From Fredinandcohnia onubensis (GTDB lineage: Bacteria > Bacillota > Bacilli > Bacillales > Bacillaceae_L), in assembly GCF_002734215.1 (NCBI RefSeq), contig NZ_NSEB01000007.1, positions 198,057 through 262,056 on the forward strand: a stretch of 64,000 nt of DNA, written 5' to 3'. Each line of letters starts with the position of its first letter. The first letter of the stretch is position 1. Below, piece after piece: positions 17,370 through 24,827 of the stretch. Made by a program: the position numbers and the translations under genes. The notes beneath the pieces are model-generated. The model was not told the origin of the DNA, did no database searches, and worked only from the letters and a program-made list of their open reading frames with translations.

Positions 17370-17823
17370 TTGAATAGAACATTTAAAAACGGCCATACTA
17401 ATTTTTGAAGAGGGCAAGAAAAAAGCCTTTGATGTTAATCATCTACCTGGAATGAGGTGTTTGTTAAAGACAATATCCTTGTTTTAGACGACAGCTTTTT
17501 ATACCTGTTATAAGGGGATGGTTACTTTGGGAAATGTGAGAGAAAAGTAAGTTCGAAACAAATTACCACTAACAAAATAAACATTATTTTGTAAATGAGG
17601 TGTTTGTTAAAGGCTACCTAGTCGCTTTATAAGTTGTATTAACTTATAAACTTTAGACAAGGGGATGGTCCGCTTGAACTACGGAATTGACTCACTCCAT
17701 TAGATAAAGACTTTCATTCCTAAAAAAAATGAGGTGTTTATCAAAGATACCGTTAACCTATAACAAAAGCCTTCTTCAAAAACAGGATGCATCCTTTGCG
17801 ATCGCATCCTGTTTTCTTTTTTA
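17370..17823 (+). ncRNA. candidate unannotated RNA with three 19-nt boxes and its own terminator
   Basis: Between divergent ecsA and hit, the box AATGAGGTGTTTRTYAAAG occurs at 17451, 17594 and 17728. A second box, AAGGGGATGGT, follows the first two at 17512 and 17659. The second interval contains a perfect 10-bp hairpin (TTTATAAGTT/AACTTATAAA). A strong rightward terminator closes the region at 17779-17823. A terminator between divergent genes has no annotated gene to serve, which argues for a transcript. TTGAAT at 17370 with CATACT at 17394 (18-bp spacer) is a possible promoter. The ends are estimates and the function is unknown. Confidence 0.55.
17779..17823 (+). terminator. strong terminator upstream of hit with no annotated gene to serve
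   Basis: A 12-bp perfect stem, AAAACAGGATGC at 17779-17790 and GCATCCTGTTTT at 17804-17815, encloses a 13-nt loop and is followed by CTTTTTT. It ends 91 bp before the hit start codon. Confidence 0.92.
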
Positions 17824-17914
17824 AAAAATTTATTACAACATGAAAATTTTAACATCGAATGAACATGTGATAAAATACTAGTTATTAACTGAATTTTGAA
17901 AGGAATGGACGTAA

Positions 17915-18343
17915 ATGAGTGATTGTATTTTTTGTAAAATCATCAATGGAGAAATTCCAAGTGCAAAAGTTTTTGAAAATGAACACGTGTATGCCTTCCT
18001 AGACATCAGCCAAGTATCAAAAGGACATACTCTTGTTATCCCAAAAGTACATAAAGAAAACGTATTTGAATTAACGCCAGAAATTGCCCAAAATATCTTT
18101 GAAGTTGTACCATCGATTGCAAATGCTATAAAAAAAGAATTCAATCCAATCGGTATGAACCTTTTGCAAAATAACGGTGAGCAAGCTGGACAATCTGTAT
18201 TCCACTTCCACTTACACCTCATTCCTCGTTATGGAAAAGGCGATGGATTTGGCATCGTATGGAAGTCACATGAAAGTCAATACTCTGCCGATGATTTACA
18301 AAATATTGCCTCAAGCATTTCAAAATCAATCGAACAGAATTAA
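17915..18343 (+). CDS. hit: HIT-family nucleotide-binding hydrolase
   Basis: This 142-residue histidine-triad protein has the catalytic HFHLHLIPRY motif (His97, His99, His101), the DISQVSKGHTLVIPK core strand pair near residue 30, and an N-terminal CxxC (Cys4, Cys7) typical of HinT/Hit proteins. HIT enzymes hydrolyse AMP-linked or phosphoramidate nucleotides as homodimers. Order and orientation next to ecsA match B. subtilis hit. The ribosome-binding site AAAGGAATG is modest. A terminator follows at 18351-18375. Confidence 0.94.
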   Translation: MSDCIFCKIINGEIPSAKVFENEHVYAFLDISQVSKGHTLVIPKVHKENVFELTPEIAQNIFEVVPSIANAIKKEFNPIGMNLLQNNGEQAGQSVFHFHLHLIPRYGKGDGFGIVWKSHESQYSADDLQNIASSISKSIEQN

Positions 18344-18350
18344 CCCTAAA

Positions 18351-18375
18351 AAGGCAAGACTTACGGTCTTGTCTT
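18351..18375 (+). terminator. terminator of hit
   Basis: AAGGCAAGAC pairs with GTCTTGTCTT (one G-T wobble) around a 5-nt loop, followed by TCTTT. It lies 8 bp past the stop. Confidence 0.8.
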
Positions 18376-18492
18376 TCTTTATGCCTTGAAAGCGCTATTT
18401 CGTGTTTTTTCTAAAAATTTCACTTTTTTTTTCATAAAAACATGATAAGATAACTTTATTCAACTAAAGCGACAAAATAGGAGGATTCAATC

Positions 18493-19575
18493 ATGCAACG
18501 AGCTTACAATTTTAATGCCGGTCCCTCTGCTCTCCCAATTGAAGTTTTAAATCGAGCCCAAGCCGAACTTAATAATTTCAAAGGAACTGGCATGTCTGTA
18601 ATGGAATTAAGTCATCGAAGTAAAGAATATGACCAAGTACATCAACAAGCTATTTCTGATTTACGTAGTCTCATGGGTATTCCAGATGACTACCAGGTAT
18701 TATTTTTACAGGGTGGCGCTAGTTTACAATTCTCAATGATTCCTATGAACTTTCTAACTCCAGGTAAAAAAGGTGACTACATATTAACTGGTTCTTGGTC
18801 TCAAAAAGCACTTGATGAGGCAAATAAACTTGGAGAAACCAATATAGTCGCATCCAGTAAAGAAGACAAATACAACTACATCCCTGAAATAGGTGAGAAC
18901 GCTCATTCAGAAAACTCTGCATATGTTCATATCACATCAAACAACACCATTTATGGGACACAATGGGAACAGTACCCAACCTACACCAGTGTGCCATTAA
19001 TTGCAGATATGTCCAGTGATATTTTATGTAGAGAAATTAGTGTAGAACAATTTGGGATGATCTATGCTGGTGCTCAAAAAAATCTCGGTCCATCTGGGGT
19101 AACCGTTGCTATCATTAAAGATTCCTTATTAAAAGAAGGCAATAGTGATCTACCTACCATGCTGGATTACAAAACACATGTAAAATCTAATTCACTTTAT
19201 AATACACCACCTACTTTTTCGATTTACATGCTTTCACTTGTGCTTGAATGGGTCAAGGAGCAAGGTGGCGTACCTGCGATTGAAGCGAAGAATAATGAAA
19301 AAGCAGCTCTTTTATATCATACAATTGATGAATCAGATGGTTTCTATAAAGCACATGCTAAAAAAGGCAGCCGCTCCACGATGAATGTGTCATACACACT
19401 TCCAAGCGAAGAGCTTACGAAAAAGTTTTTAGCACAAGCAAAGGAAAAGGGATTCGTAGGGTTAAATGGACATCGCTCGATTGGTGGTTGCCGTGCTTCT
19501 ATATACAATGCGGTACCTTATGAGTCGGTTGAAGCCCTTGCCTCATTTATGAAGGCTTTTAAATTAGATAATTAA
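18493..19575 (+). CDS. serC: phosphoserine aminotransferase
   Basis: This 360-residue class V PLP aminotransferase begins with the SerC signature YNFNAGPSALP. It carries the PLP lysine in AGAQKNLGPSG (Lys196) and the C-terminal GLNGHRSIGGCRASIYNA phosphate-binding segment. It converts 3-phosphohydroxypyruvate and glutamate to phosphoserine in the serine pathway, and also works in the pyridoxal-phosphate pathway. GGAGG precedes the ATG. Length is standard. It is followed by a dispersed repeat rather than a simple terminator. Confidence 0.96.
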   Translation: MQRAYNFNAGPSALPIEVLNRAQAELNNFKGTGMSVMELSHRSKEYDQVHQQAISDLRSLMGIPDDYQVLFLQGGASLQFSMIPMNFLTPGKKGDYILTGSWSQKALDEANKLGETNIVASSKEDKYNYIPEIGENAHSENSAYVHITSNNTIYGTQWEQYPTYTSVPLIADMSSDILCREISVEQFGMIYAGAQKNLGPSGVTVAIIKDSLLKEGNSDLPTMLDYKTHVKSNSLYNTPPTFSIYMLSLVLEWVKEQGGVPAIEAKNNEKAALLYHTIDESDGFYKAHAKKGSRSTMNVSYTLPSEELTKKFLAQAKEKGFVGLNGHRSIGGCRASIYNAVPYESVEALASFMKAFKLDN

Positions 19576-19577
19576 TA

Positions 19578-19822
19578 AATCAAATACGCCTCGGCGTATT
19601 TGCGCCCAGATTTTAGGCCCACAGGAAGTAGGTCATAAAGACGTTGCCACAGGAAGTGGCGTATTTAGTCTTTGATCTTACTGCGCGAAAAACTATATTT
19701 GAAAATCTGTGGCATCCGCCGGAGGCATAACTTTATTCATGCGGTTATCGAATTTGCTCATGCATATATATATTTATTCTTAACCTCTAGAGGTATGGGA
19801 TGTTTGCTGAATAAAGTTATTC
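19578..19822 (+). repeat. dispersed structured repeat family 2, copy 1
   Basis: Starting 3 bp after serC, the element contains several hairpins. One is AAATACGCC/GGCGTATTT (19582-19601). A long-range pair joins CAGATTTT (19607) and AAAATCTG (19702). Two AGGA-loop mini-hairpins lie at 19618-19632 and 19646-19660. The terminal pair is TAACTTTATTCA (19728) with TGAATAAAGTTA (19808). Related copies are at 22455-22565 and 50921-51122, where the same stems are kept by compensatory changes. It carries no open reading frame of note and occupies most of the serC-trpP gap. Confidence 0.88.
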
Positions 19823-19889
19823 AAAATGGTCTAATAGTCTGATATACTAATAGATAAGATTCTTGCAATAGGCAATGAGTGCACTATTG

Positions 19890-19932
19890 GAGAATCCAAA
19901 AATATAGCTTAGAAAAGCTGAGGAGAGATGAG
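19890..19932 (+). promoter_or_regulatory. probable TRAP (MtrB) RNA-binding site over the trpP ribosome-binding site
   Basis: NAG triplets fall on an exact 5-nt grid before the start codon: GAG 19890, TAG 19905, TAG 19910, AAG 19915, GAG 19920, GAG 19925 and GAG 19930, with ATG at 19935. The last three overlap the GGAGAG ribosome-binding site. Trp RNA-binding attenuation protein binds strings of (G/U)AG triplets separated by 2-3 nt, and in B. subtilis represses trpP translation in this way. The weak point is two missing grid positions (19895, 19900). Confidence 0.65.
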
Positions 19933-19934
19933 AA

Positions 19935-20453
19935 ATGAATACAAAAGTTTTAGTGTTTTTAGCATTATTAGTTGGAATGGGTGCTGTACTGCACACAGTT
20001 ATGCCGGGAATTTACCTAGGAATGAAGCCTGACTTACTGTTAATCTTCATGTTTTTAGGAATTATGTTATTCCCTGAAAAGAAATACGTGTTGCTTGTGG
20101 CAATTGTCGGCGGTGTGATTTCAGCATTAACAACAACCTTCCCAGGTGGTCAAATTGCGAACCCTGTCGATAAATTAATATCAGCATTCGTATTCTATGG
20201 CATGTTTACTGTTGCAAGAAAGCAGACACAATCACTAGTAATGGTATGTGCTATTACTGCAGTAGGAATTTTAGTTTCTGGATTTGTTTTCTTAAACACT
20301 GCACTTATTATTGCTGGTCTACCTGGAACATTCATCGGACTGTACATTGGTGTAGTCATCCCAGCAACTGTAATGGGTACAATTGCAATGGCGATTATTT
20401 ATCCAGTTGCACAACAAATCATTAGACGTACAAACTTTACAGTTAGTGCATAA
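19935..20453 (+). CDS. trpP: tryptophan transporter TrpP
   Basis: This 172-residue protein has five or six hydrophobic helices, a MPGIYLGMKPDLLLIFMFLGIM segment (near residue 23) and a Gly-rich FPGGQIANPVDKLISAFVFYG loop. These features characterise the TrpP/YhaG family of bacillar tryptophan permeases. Length equals that of the B. subtilis protein, and serC is its neighbour there too. Translation is probably controlled by tryptophan through the NAG-triplet site overlapping the ribosome-binding site. A terminator lies just after the stop. Confidence 0.93.
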   Translation: MNTKVLVFLALLVGMGAVLHTVMPGIYLGMKPDLLLIFMFLGIMLFPEKKYVLLVAIVGGVISALTTTFPGGQIANPVDKLISAFVFYGMFTVARKQTQSLVMVCAITAVGILVSGFVFLNTALIIAGLPGTFIGLYIGVVIPATVMGTIAMAIIYPVAQQIIRRTNFTVSA

Positions 20454-20465
20454 TCATGTATTTCT

Positions 20466-20490
20466 GGTGTCCGACTATTTGGCGGGCACC
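20466..20490 (+). terminator. terminator of trpP
   Basis: GGTGTCCG at 20466-20473 pairs with CGGGCACC at 20483-20490 (one wobble), followed by CTTTTTC. Confidence 0.85.
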
Positions 20491-20526
20491 CTTTTTCTGT
20501 CCATTTTTTGTGAATTAGTTAAAATC

Positions 20527-20606
20527 GATAGAACTGAATGAAGACTGATAGAATGAAAATAAAATTGATAGAAATGAAATAACGTCGATAGAATCAAGTG
20601 ATCCAC
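20527..20606. repeat. four-copy 20-bp tandem repeat (GATAGAA)
   Basis: GATAGAA recurs at 20527, 20547, 20567 and 20587, exactly 20 bp apart. Each is usually followed by an A/G-rich stretch with TGAA. It lies between the trpP terminator and the yhaL promoter. The two-helical-turn spacing would place the boxes on one face of DNA, as in multi-site operators; decayed duplication is the simpler alternative. Confidence 0.75.
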
Positions 20607-20648
20607 TATTTCTACTCTTCATCTCCAACAAAAATCTATGAAATTAAG

Positions 20649-20677
20649 TGATATCTAGTCATTTTTCATCATATAGT
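20649..20677 (+). promoter_or_regulatory. candidate sigma-E promoter of yhaL
   Basis: TGATATC at 20649 and CATATAGT at 20670 are 14 bp apart, close to the mother-cell sigma-E pattern KMATATT-N14/15-CATACANT. It is 34 bp before the yhaL start codon. The match is partial (6 of 8 in the -10). Confidence 0.5.
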
Positions 20678-20710
20678 AGAAGTAAAAAGTGGGACAAGGA
20701 GTGGAATTCT

Positions 20711-20908
20711 ATGTTAACAGTACCTTGGTTTGTATATGTAGCGTTATTTGGAGTTCTTTTTAGTGCATATATGGTGATTAGGACATCTAGAGAGGAAAAG
20801 CAGATTGAAGACTCCTATATTGAGCAAGAAGGTAATGTATATATCGAACGTATGAATAGCGAAAAAGAGAAACGTTCTAAGCAAATGAATAAACCAGAGG
20901 CCATGTAA
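20711..20908 (+). CDS. yhaL: sporulation protein YhaL
   Basis: This 65-residue single-pass membrane protein has N-terminal helix VPWFVYVALFGVLFSAYMVI, then a charged cytoplasmic tail rich in Glu/Lys. The start is the ATG after GGAGTGGAATTCT; the frame extends further upstream without support. Hydrophobic N-terminus, small size, and position convergent with prsA match YhaL, annotated as a sporulation protein in bacilli. A sigma-E-like promoter precedes it. The molecular role is unknown. Confidence 0.8.
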   Translation: MLTVPWFVYVALFGVLFSAYMVIRTSREEKQIEDSYIEQEGNVYIERMNSEKEKRSKQMNKPEAM

Positions 20909-20922
20909 AAAGCGGCACATAA

Positions 20923-20949
20923 AAAGGACCGTTCAGTCAACGGTCCTTT
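20923..20949. terminator. bidirectional terminator between yhaL and prsA
   Basis: A perfect 11-bp stem AAAGGACCGTT/AACGGTCCTTT with a CAGTC loop and A/T flanks serves the convergent yhaL and prsA genes. Confidence 0.93.
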
Positions 20950-20953
20950 CTCA

Positions 20954-21808
20954 TTATTCTGCTGCTGGAGCTTTGAATAAGTCTTTAAAATCGTCATCCT
21001 TCACTTTCACATCTGCATTATCAATTGCTTTGTCTAAAGCAGTTTGAAGAGCAGTTTGGTCTGCTTGAAGTAAAGCTTTACGAATTTCATCCTTTTTCTC
21101 TTGATCCATCTTATCGAAACCTTCAGTTGTTCCGGTTACTTTAATGATGTGATAGCCAAATTGGGATTCAACAATATCACTTGTTTCGCCTTCTTTAAGG
21201 GTAAAGGCAACTTCTTCAAATTCAGGAACCATACGTCCTTTTCCAAACCAACCAAGATCCCCGCCATTTTGAGCAGAACCATCTTCAGAGTATTCCTTTG
21301 CTACATCTTCGAATTTTTCACCACTGTCAAGCTTAGCCTTCGCTTCTTCAATTTTCTTTTTAGCTTCTGCTTTTTGCTCTTCTGTTGCATCCTGTGGAAC
21401 TTGAGCTAAGATATGGCTGGCTTTAACCACTTCGCCTTCTTTCACTTCAACTTCTTCCAATGCCGCTTTTTCTTTTAACATGTCAGACTTAAGAAGTTCA
21501 CGAACGAATTCCTCACCATTTTGCTCAACAATTGCATCAAACTGAGCACCTAGAGCAGCTTGCATTTCTTCATATTTTGCATCTATTTCTTTATCTGTTA
21601 CTTCATATTTCTCTGATAGTACTTTAGTATAAACTAAATCTTTAAGGATCACTGCGCCGGCTTGATCCTTCATGGCATTATATAATTCGTCTTTTGTTAC
21701 ATTTCCAGCTTTTGTTTCTACAAGTACTGCTGAATCGTCGGCATTATTACATGCACTTAGACCAAGAATACCTACAGCAGCCGTTAAAGCAATTATTGAT
21801 TTTTTCAT
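20954..21808 (-). CDS. prsA: PrsA foldase lipoprotein (peptidyl-prolyl isomerase)
   Basis: This 284-residue lipoprotein has signal peptide [17 protein letters not shown] and lipidated Cys20. The N-terminal helical chaperone region spans about residues 25-130. The parvulin domain at roughly 132-222 has [23 protein letters not shown] and [10 protein letters not shown]-terminal helical lobe follows. It folds secreted proteins on the outer face of the membrane. The start is the ATG of MKKSII, preceded by AGGAGTG; the frame extends eight codons upstream. It is encoded near ecsAB and hpr, which also act on secretion and exoenzymes. Confidence 0.95.
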   Translation of the reverse strand: MKKSIIALTAAVGILGLSACNNADDSAVLVETKAGNVTKDELYNAMKDQAGAVILKDLVYTKVLSEKYEVTDKEIDAKYEEMQAALGAQFDAIVEQNGEEFVRELLKSDMLKEKAALEEVEVKEGEVVKASHILAQVPQDATEEQKAEAKKKIEEAKAKLDSGEKFEDVAKEYSEDGSAQNGGDLGWFGKGRMVPEFEEVAFTLKEGETSDIVESQFGYHIIKVTGTTEGFDKMDQEKKDEIRKALLQADQTALQTALDKAIDNADVKVKDDDFKDLFKAPAAE

Positions 21809-21834
21809 TACACACACTCCTACTATGTACATTT

Positions 21835-21862
21835 TTTATATACGGTTTGTCCAAGGGTACAA
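21835..21862 (-). promoter_or_regulatory. candidate sigma-A promoter of prsA
   Basis: On the minus strand TTGTAC (21857-21862) and TATAAA (21835-21840) are separated by 16 bp, and the start codon lies 27 bp downstream of the -10. Confidence 0.4.
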
Positions 21863-22113
21863 AAATTACTATAACATACTTTTAAAAAAGAAAGAAAACA
21901 TTTTCGCAAGATTATTCAAAAATCTGGGACATTCGCACAGTCATATAGGCTTTATGCGAATAGGATATAGTGAACTGAATAACAAGGCTTTAGCCTTTCA
22001 AGTTCAAAAATTCAGTTGATTGTGAAAAAGAATTCCTAAAGGCGAGACACTTGCCCATTCGTTCACAAATGATTTCGCATAAAATACCGTACTAAGATAT
22101 TGGAGGTGTTACT

Positions 22114-22197
22114 ATGGGTCACGGATACGCTGGTGGATTCGCGCTAATCGTCGTGTTATTCATCCTTCTAATCATCGTTGGTGCTGCTTGGTTCTAA
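22114..22197 (+). CDS. tiny YjcZ-type sporulation membrane peptide
   Basis: This is a 27-residue open frame with the strong site TGGAGGTG before the ATG. It reads MGHGYAGGFALIVVLFILL and ends IIVGAAWF. A Gly-rich head followed by one hydrophobic helix is the YjcZ/tiny-TM family found in many copies in spore formers. A GCATAAAATA sequence at 22077-22086 resembles a sigma-K -10 element, though no clear -35 is seen. A terminator follows at once. The function of the family is unknown. It is too short for ordinary gene callers. Confidence 0.85.
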   Translation: MGHGYAGGFALIVVLFILLIIVGAAWF

Positions 22198-22216
22198 AAA
22201 AACCATACTCAAAAAG

Positions 22217-22250
22217 AAAAAGGATGGCCGGAAAATCGGTCATCCTTTTT
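22217..22250. terminator. bidirectional terminator between the YjcZ-type peptide and the 59-residue membrane protein
   Basis: AAAAAGGATG-GCCG and CGG-T-CATCCTTTTT pair around a GAAAAT loop, with A/T runs on both sides; the flanking genes converge on it. Confidence 0.88.
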
Positions 22251-22254
22251 CCAT

Positions 22255-22434
22255 TTACGTAAACAGGACCTCTACATAGGAGGAAATAAGTAAAATGGTA
22301 ATTAAAATATTAATTGTTCGATAAACTTTTGGCTGGCGGTCATCAGGAATTTCTTTTTGCTCACATAGCCGGTAAGTCATTTGATTAATGTAAAACAAAA
22401 TAAAAGCAGCAAATGGAATATAAAATAAGAGCAC
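22255..22434 (-). CDS. small two-helix membrane protein
   Basis: This is a 59-residue frame starting with GTG, below usual length cut-offs. Two hydrophobic helices (LLFYIPFAAFILFYI and INILITILLISSYVEV) flank a polar loop with QKEIPDDRQPKVYR. A G-rich stretch (GGGGGGATGAGG) supplies the ribosome-binding site. The stop lies 4 bp before the shared terminator, supporting a real gene. It lies between prsA and the DUF3267 gene, where B. subtilis also has small genes. I do not recognise a family. Confidence 0.65.
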   Translation of the reverse strand: MLLFYIPFAAFILFYINQMTYRLCEQKEIPDDRQPKVYRTINILITILLISSYVEVLFT

Positions 22435-22454
22435 CCCTCATCCCCCCATCTAAA

Positions 22455-22565
22455 ATCAAATATGCCGTGGCATTTTTTCCCCTAGATTTTGTTCAATCAT
22501 GAAAATCTAAGACTCCCAGAAGGCTCAACTTTATTCATTTCTTCAAAATCCCAAATGAATAAGTT
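22455..22565 (+). repeat. dispersed structured repeat family 2, shortened copy
   Basis: The copy keeps AAATATGCC/GGCATTTTT (22458-22477), TAGATTTT (22483) with AAAATCTA (22502), and AACTTTATTCATT (22527) with AATGAATAAGTT (22554). It has lost the middle of the element, including the AGGA mini-hairpins. Stem changes compared with copies 1 and 3 are matched on the partner strand. It abuts the stop codon of the DUF3267 gene. Confidence 0.8.
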
Positions 22566-23104
22566 TATTTATGAATTAAAATATCATAGCCATCCTCTAC
22601 TTCTTCAACAGTACAAGATCTTGGTGCCTTAATAAACTGACCTAAATAGATAAAATCAGGAACACATAATCCAAAATTGATCGCTGCAATAATGGAAAAA
22701 TAATGTATATAGACCGGAAATGCAACACACGCACCAAGCATAAGAGTAGTAATCAATAAAAATGGTGTACTCATTACAAAAATGATAAACGGTTTAGAAA
22801 GTGCATCTTTTGAACGAGTAGAAACAATTGGAATGATTCCGTACATCCATTTAAATGTTACTTTTAGTTTTTTACCAGTTACCCAATACGGTAAAACATG
22901 CAAGGCTGCATGTAATGGATAAATCAACAATAAAGCTAATAAAAAATAAATTGATCCATCTTCATTTAGTTTAATTGAAGAATACATAAGATTCATTGGC
23001 AAATAAAAAAGAATAAATGCAATGAACATTGATATCAAGGATACCAACACAATTCGATGGAATCCATAATCCTTTGAAAGATTAATGGTTTTCCAACAAG
23101 TCAT
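22565..23104 (-). CDS. DUF3267 membrane protein (putative zincin-like)
   Basis: This 179-residue protein has four hydrophobic helices and HAALH in the second (near residue 66), the HxxxH motif for which DUF3267 proteins are described as putative zinc peptidases. The WMYGIIPIVSTRSKDALSKPFII middle segment also fits the family. Its position between prsA and yhaI corresponds to yhaJ in B. subtilis; I have not assigned the symbol because similarity could not be checked. Activity is unproven. Confidence 0.75.
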   Translation of the reverse strand: MTCWKTINLSKDYGFHRIVLVSLISMFIAFILFYLPMNLMYSSIKLNEDGSIYFLLALLLIYPLHAALHVLPYWVTGKKLKVTFKWMYGIIPIVSTRSKDALSKPFIIFVMSTPFLLITTLMLGACVAFPVYIHYFSIIAAINFGLCVPDFIYLGQFIKAPRSCTVEEVEDGYDILIHK

Positions 23105-23344
23105 ACCTAATCACCATCCGCAATCATAAGAAGTAAATAATTGGAAGTTGTATCCAAATCGAAGTAAAAAAAATTTCTAAATTAGTTACTCTAAACTTAC
23201 TAAACTACTTTACTTTGTTTCTAACAAAAATGCAATAGGTATCCAAAAGAACGATAAAATACATGTTTTTTCGACTTTTTTCGCGGTTTTTGGGCATATT
23301 ATTTAAAAACAATTTCATTCAAAAAATAACTTGAGGTGTTAACT

Positions 23345-23686
23345 ATGGAGTCAATTGAAGAACGTTTGGAGCGACTTGAATATTATCAGTCACTCATCTT
23401 ACCGTTGTTAGGGGATAAGTTACCACCGTTTCAACAATTAATAATGGAAGCAAAATTAACAAAAAAAGACGTTGAAGATTTATTGGACCTTTGTGAAGAG
23501 ATGAGCATTAAATATAAAAAACAAAAAGCGGAGGGATTTATATGTTTCACGCCGCTTTTAACTCAATTCGTTGGGATGCTTCATCCCCACTTAGATCCAA
23601 AAACAACAATAGACGTATTAGCTAAAGAAAGAAAATATACCCCTTTAATGTACGAGTTTAAAGGGATAATAAATAAAATAAACTAA
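23345..23686 (+). CDS. yhaI: DUF1878 protein YhaI
   Basis: This 113-residue soluble, mostly helical protein begins MESIEERLERLEYYQSLI. The start is the second ATG in the frame, 9 bp after GAGGTG; this gives the same length as B. subtilis YhaI. It is convergent with hpr with only 7 bp between stop codons, the same arrangement as in related bacilli. The function of DUF1878 is unknown. Confidence 0.88.
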   Translation: MESIEERLERLEYYQSLILPLLGDKLPPFQQLIMEAKLTKKDVEDLLDLCEEMSIKYKKQKAEGFICFTPLLTQFVGMLHPHLDPKTTIDVLAKERKYTPLMYEFKGIINKIN

Positions 23687-23693
23687 ATCGAGA

Positions 23694-24272
23694 TTACAAC
23701 TCTATTTTTTCCTCTACTCGTTTGTAAAGCTTTCCATCTACTTCAATAAAATCATCTTCAATGTTTCGGAATGATTTCTCGAAGATTTCCATATAATCGT
23801 CTCCATATATGTTACGGACAATGCTCATAACTTCAACGATTTCTGGGAACTTTCCGTAAAGCTTCTTAAGTGGAATTGCTCCTTCCAAAACTCCATTTTT
23901 ACTAGGATTATAGCTTTCCACAATTTTTAAAAAGATTTCTTCCCCTTTGGGTGTCAACTCGATATACGTGTTACGCTTATCATTTTCCTTTTTTGAAAAT
24001 TGTAAAAGTCCACGTTCCTCTAACTTTTTAGAAAAGTTAAATGCAGTTGAAACATGCATAACTCCAAACTTAGCAATCTCTGAAATTGAAGCACCTTTCA
24101 AATGATACGCTATCCAAATAATATGATGTTCATTAATATTTAAATCATAAGGCTTGATCCATTGTTGCCAATCCTTTTCAATAGATTTCCATAATGCCTT
24201 ACTTAGCTGTGCGATTCTCTGACTAAAAAGGAGCGCTTCTTTGATGGAGGCCATTTTTTCTTCATGTTTCAT
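23694..24272 (-). CDS. hpr: ScoC/Hpr, MarR-family transition-state repressor
   Basis: This 192-residue winged-helix regulator has the highly conserved ScoC core: [20 protein letters not shown], then [20 protein letters not shown], the recognition region [20 protein letters not shown] and wing [14 protein letters not shown]. ScoC represses protease, peptide-transport and sporulation genes in the transition phase. The ATG of MKHEEK is chosen because GGGTGA lies just before it; a GTG four codons upstream is the alternative. It lies near prsA and ecs, linking regulation and machinery of secretion. Confidence 0.95.
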   Translation of the reverse strand: MKHEEKMASIKEALLFSQRIAQLSKALWKSIEKDWQQWIKPYDLNINEHHIIWIAYHLKGASISEIAKFGVMHVSTAFNFSKKLEERGLLQFSKKENDKRNTYIELTPKGEEIFLKIVESYNPSKNGVLEGAIPLKKLYGKFPEIVEVMSIVRNIYGDDYMEIFEKSFRNIEDDFIEVDGKLYKRVEEKIEL

Positions 24273-24381
24273 AGATTCACCCACTTTTCTATTTTCTCTT
24301 ATTACTATTATGCCAATAAAATAAAAATTAATAAAGATGTAAATTTACGAAATTTTTAAATTAGGTTAAAAAATTTTGATT

Positions 24382-24741
24382 CTATGGGGTTGTAACCGCT
24401 TTTTCTAATTTTTCTAAAGCGCTTTCTATTTCGGAAAGCTCTTTTTGAATATTTTTTTGATTACCTTCAATTTCCTGTTTCCAATGATTTAGTGAATACT
24501 TAATATCACTGGAAACCTCTGCTATTGTATTCACCGCCTGTTTCGTTGACATAGAAACCTGTTCTGTTAAGGATTTTCCATCGGAAACAACCTGTGACAG
24601 GGAATTAGAGATTTGCTTTTGATTATTTTTTAATGCCCTTCTAAATTCCTTGCCTGAAGTAGGTGAACTTAAAAGGACGGACACACCACCGATCACACTT
24701 CCAATTAATACTCCATATAATAGAGACTTTGTTGATGTCAT
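24382..24741 (-). CDS. yhaH: YtxH-domain protein YhaH
   Basis: This 119-residue protein has an N-terminal Gly-rich membrane helix (LLYGVLIGSVIGGVSVLLSSP), followed by GKEFRRALKNN, the typical YtxH motif. A long amphipathic helix and a C-terminal coiled coil (KNIQKELSEIESALEKLEKA) follow. The start is set at MTSTKS, 7 nt after GGAGTG. Length is close to B. subtilis YhaH, whose neighbour is also hpr. YtxH-type proteins are general-stress or envelope proteins of unknown mechanism. Confidence 0.88.
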   Translation of the reverse strand: MTSTKSLLYGVLIGSVIGGVSVLLSSPTSGKEFRRALKNNQKQISNSLSQVVSDGKSLTEQVSMSTKQAVNTIAEVSSDIKYSLNHWKQEIEGNQKNIQKELSEIESALEKLEKAVTTP

Positions 24742-24827
24742 CTTGATCACTCCAAATCAGAACTAGTATTTACAGAATTCTACAAAAACTGAAGAAATCC
24801 TTTTTCATTTTCATATTTTTTACAAAA

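Noticed and set aside
17451-17760. Tandem small peptides starting MRCLLK (type I toxin or leader peptides)
   Set aside because: The frames end at different short lengths, have no ribosome-binding site before the ATG and no hydrophobic segment; the conservation stops with the 19-nt box.
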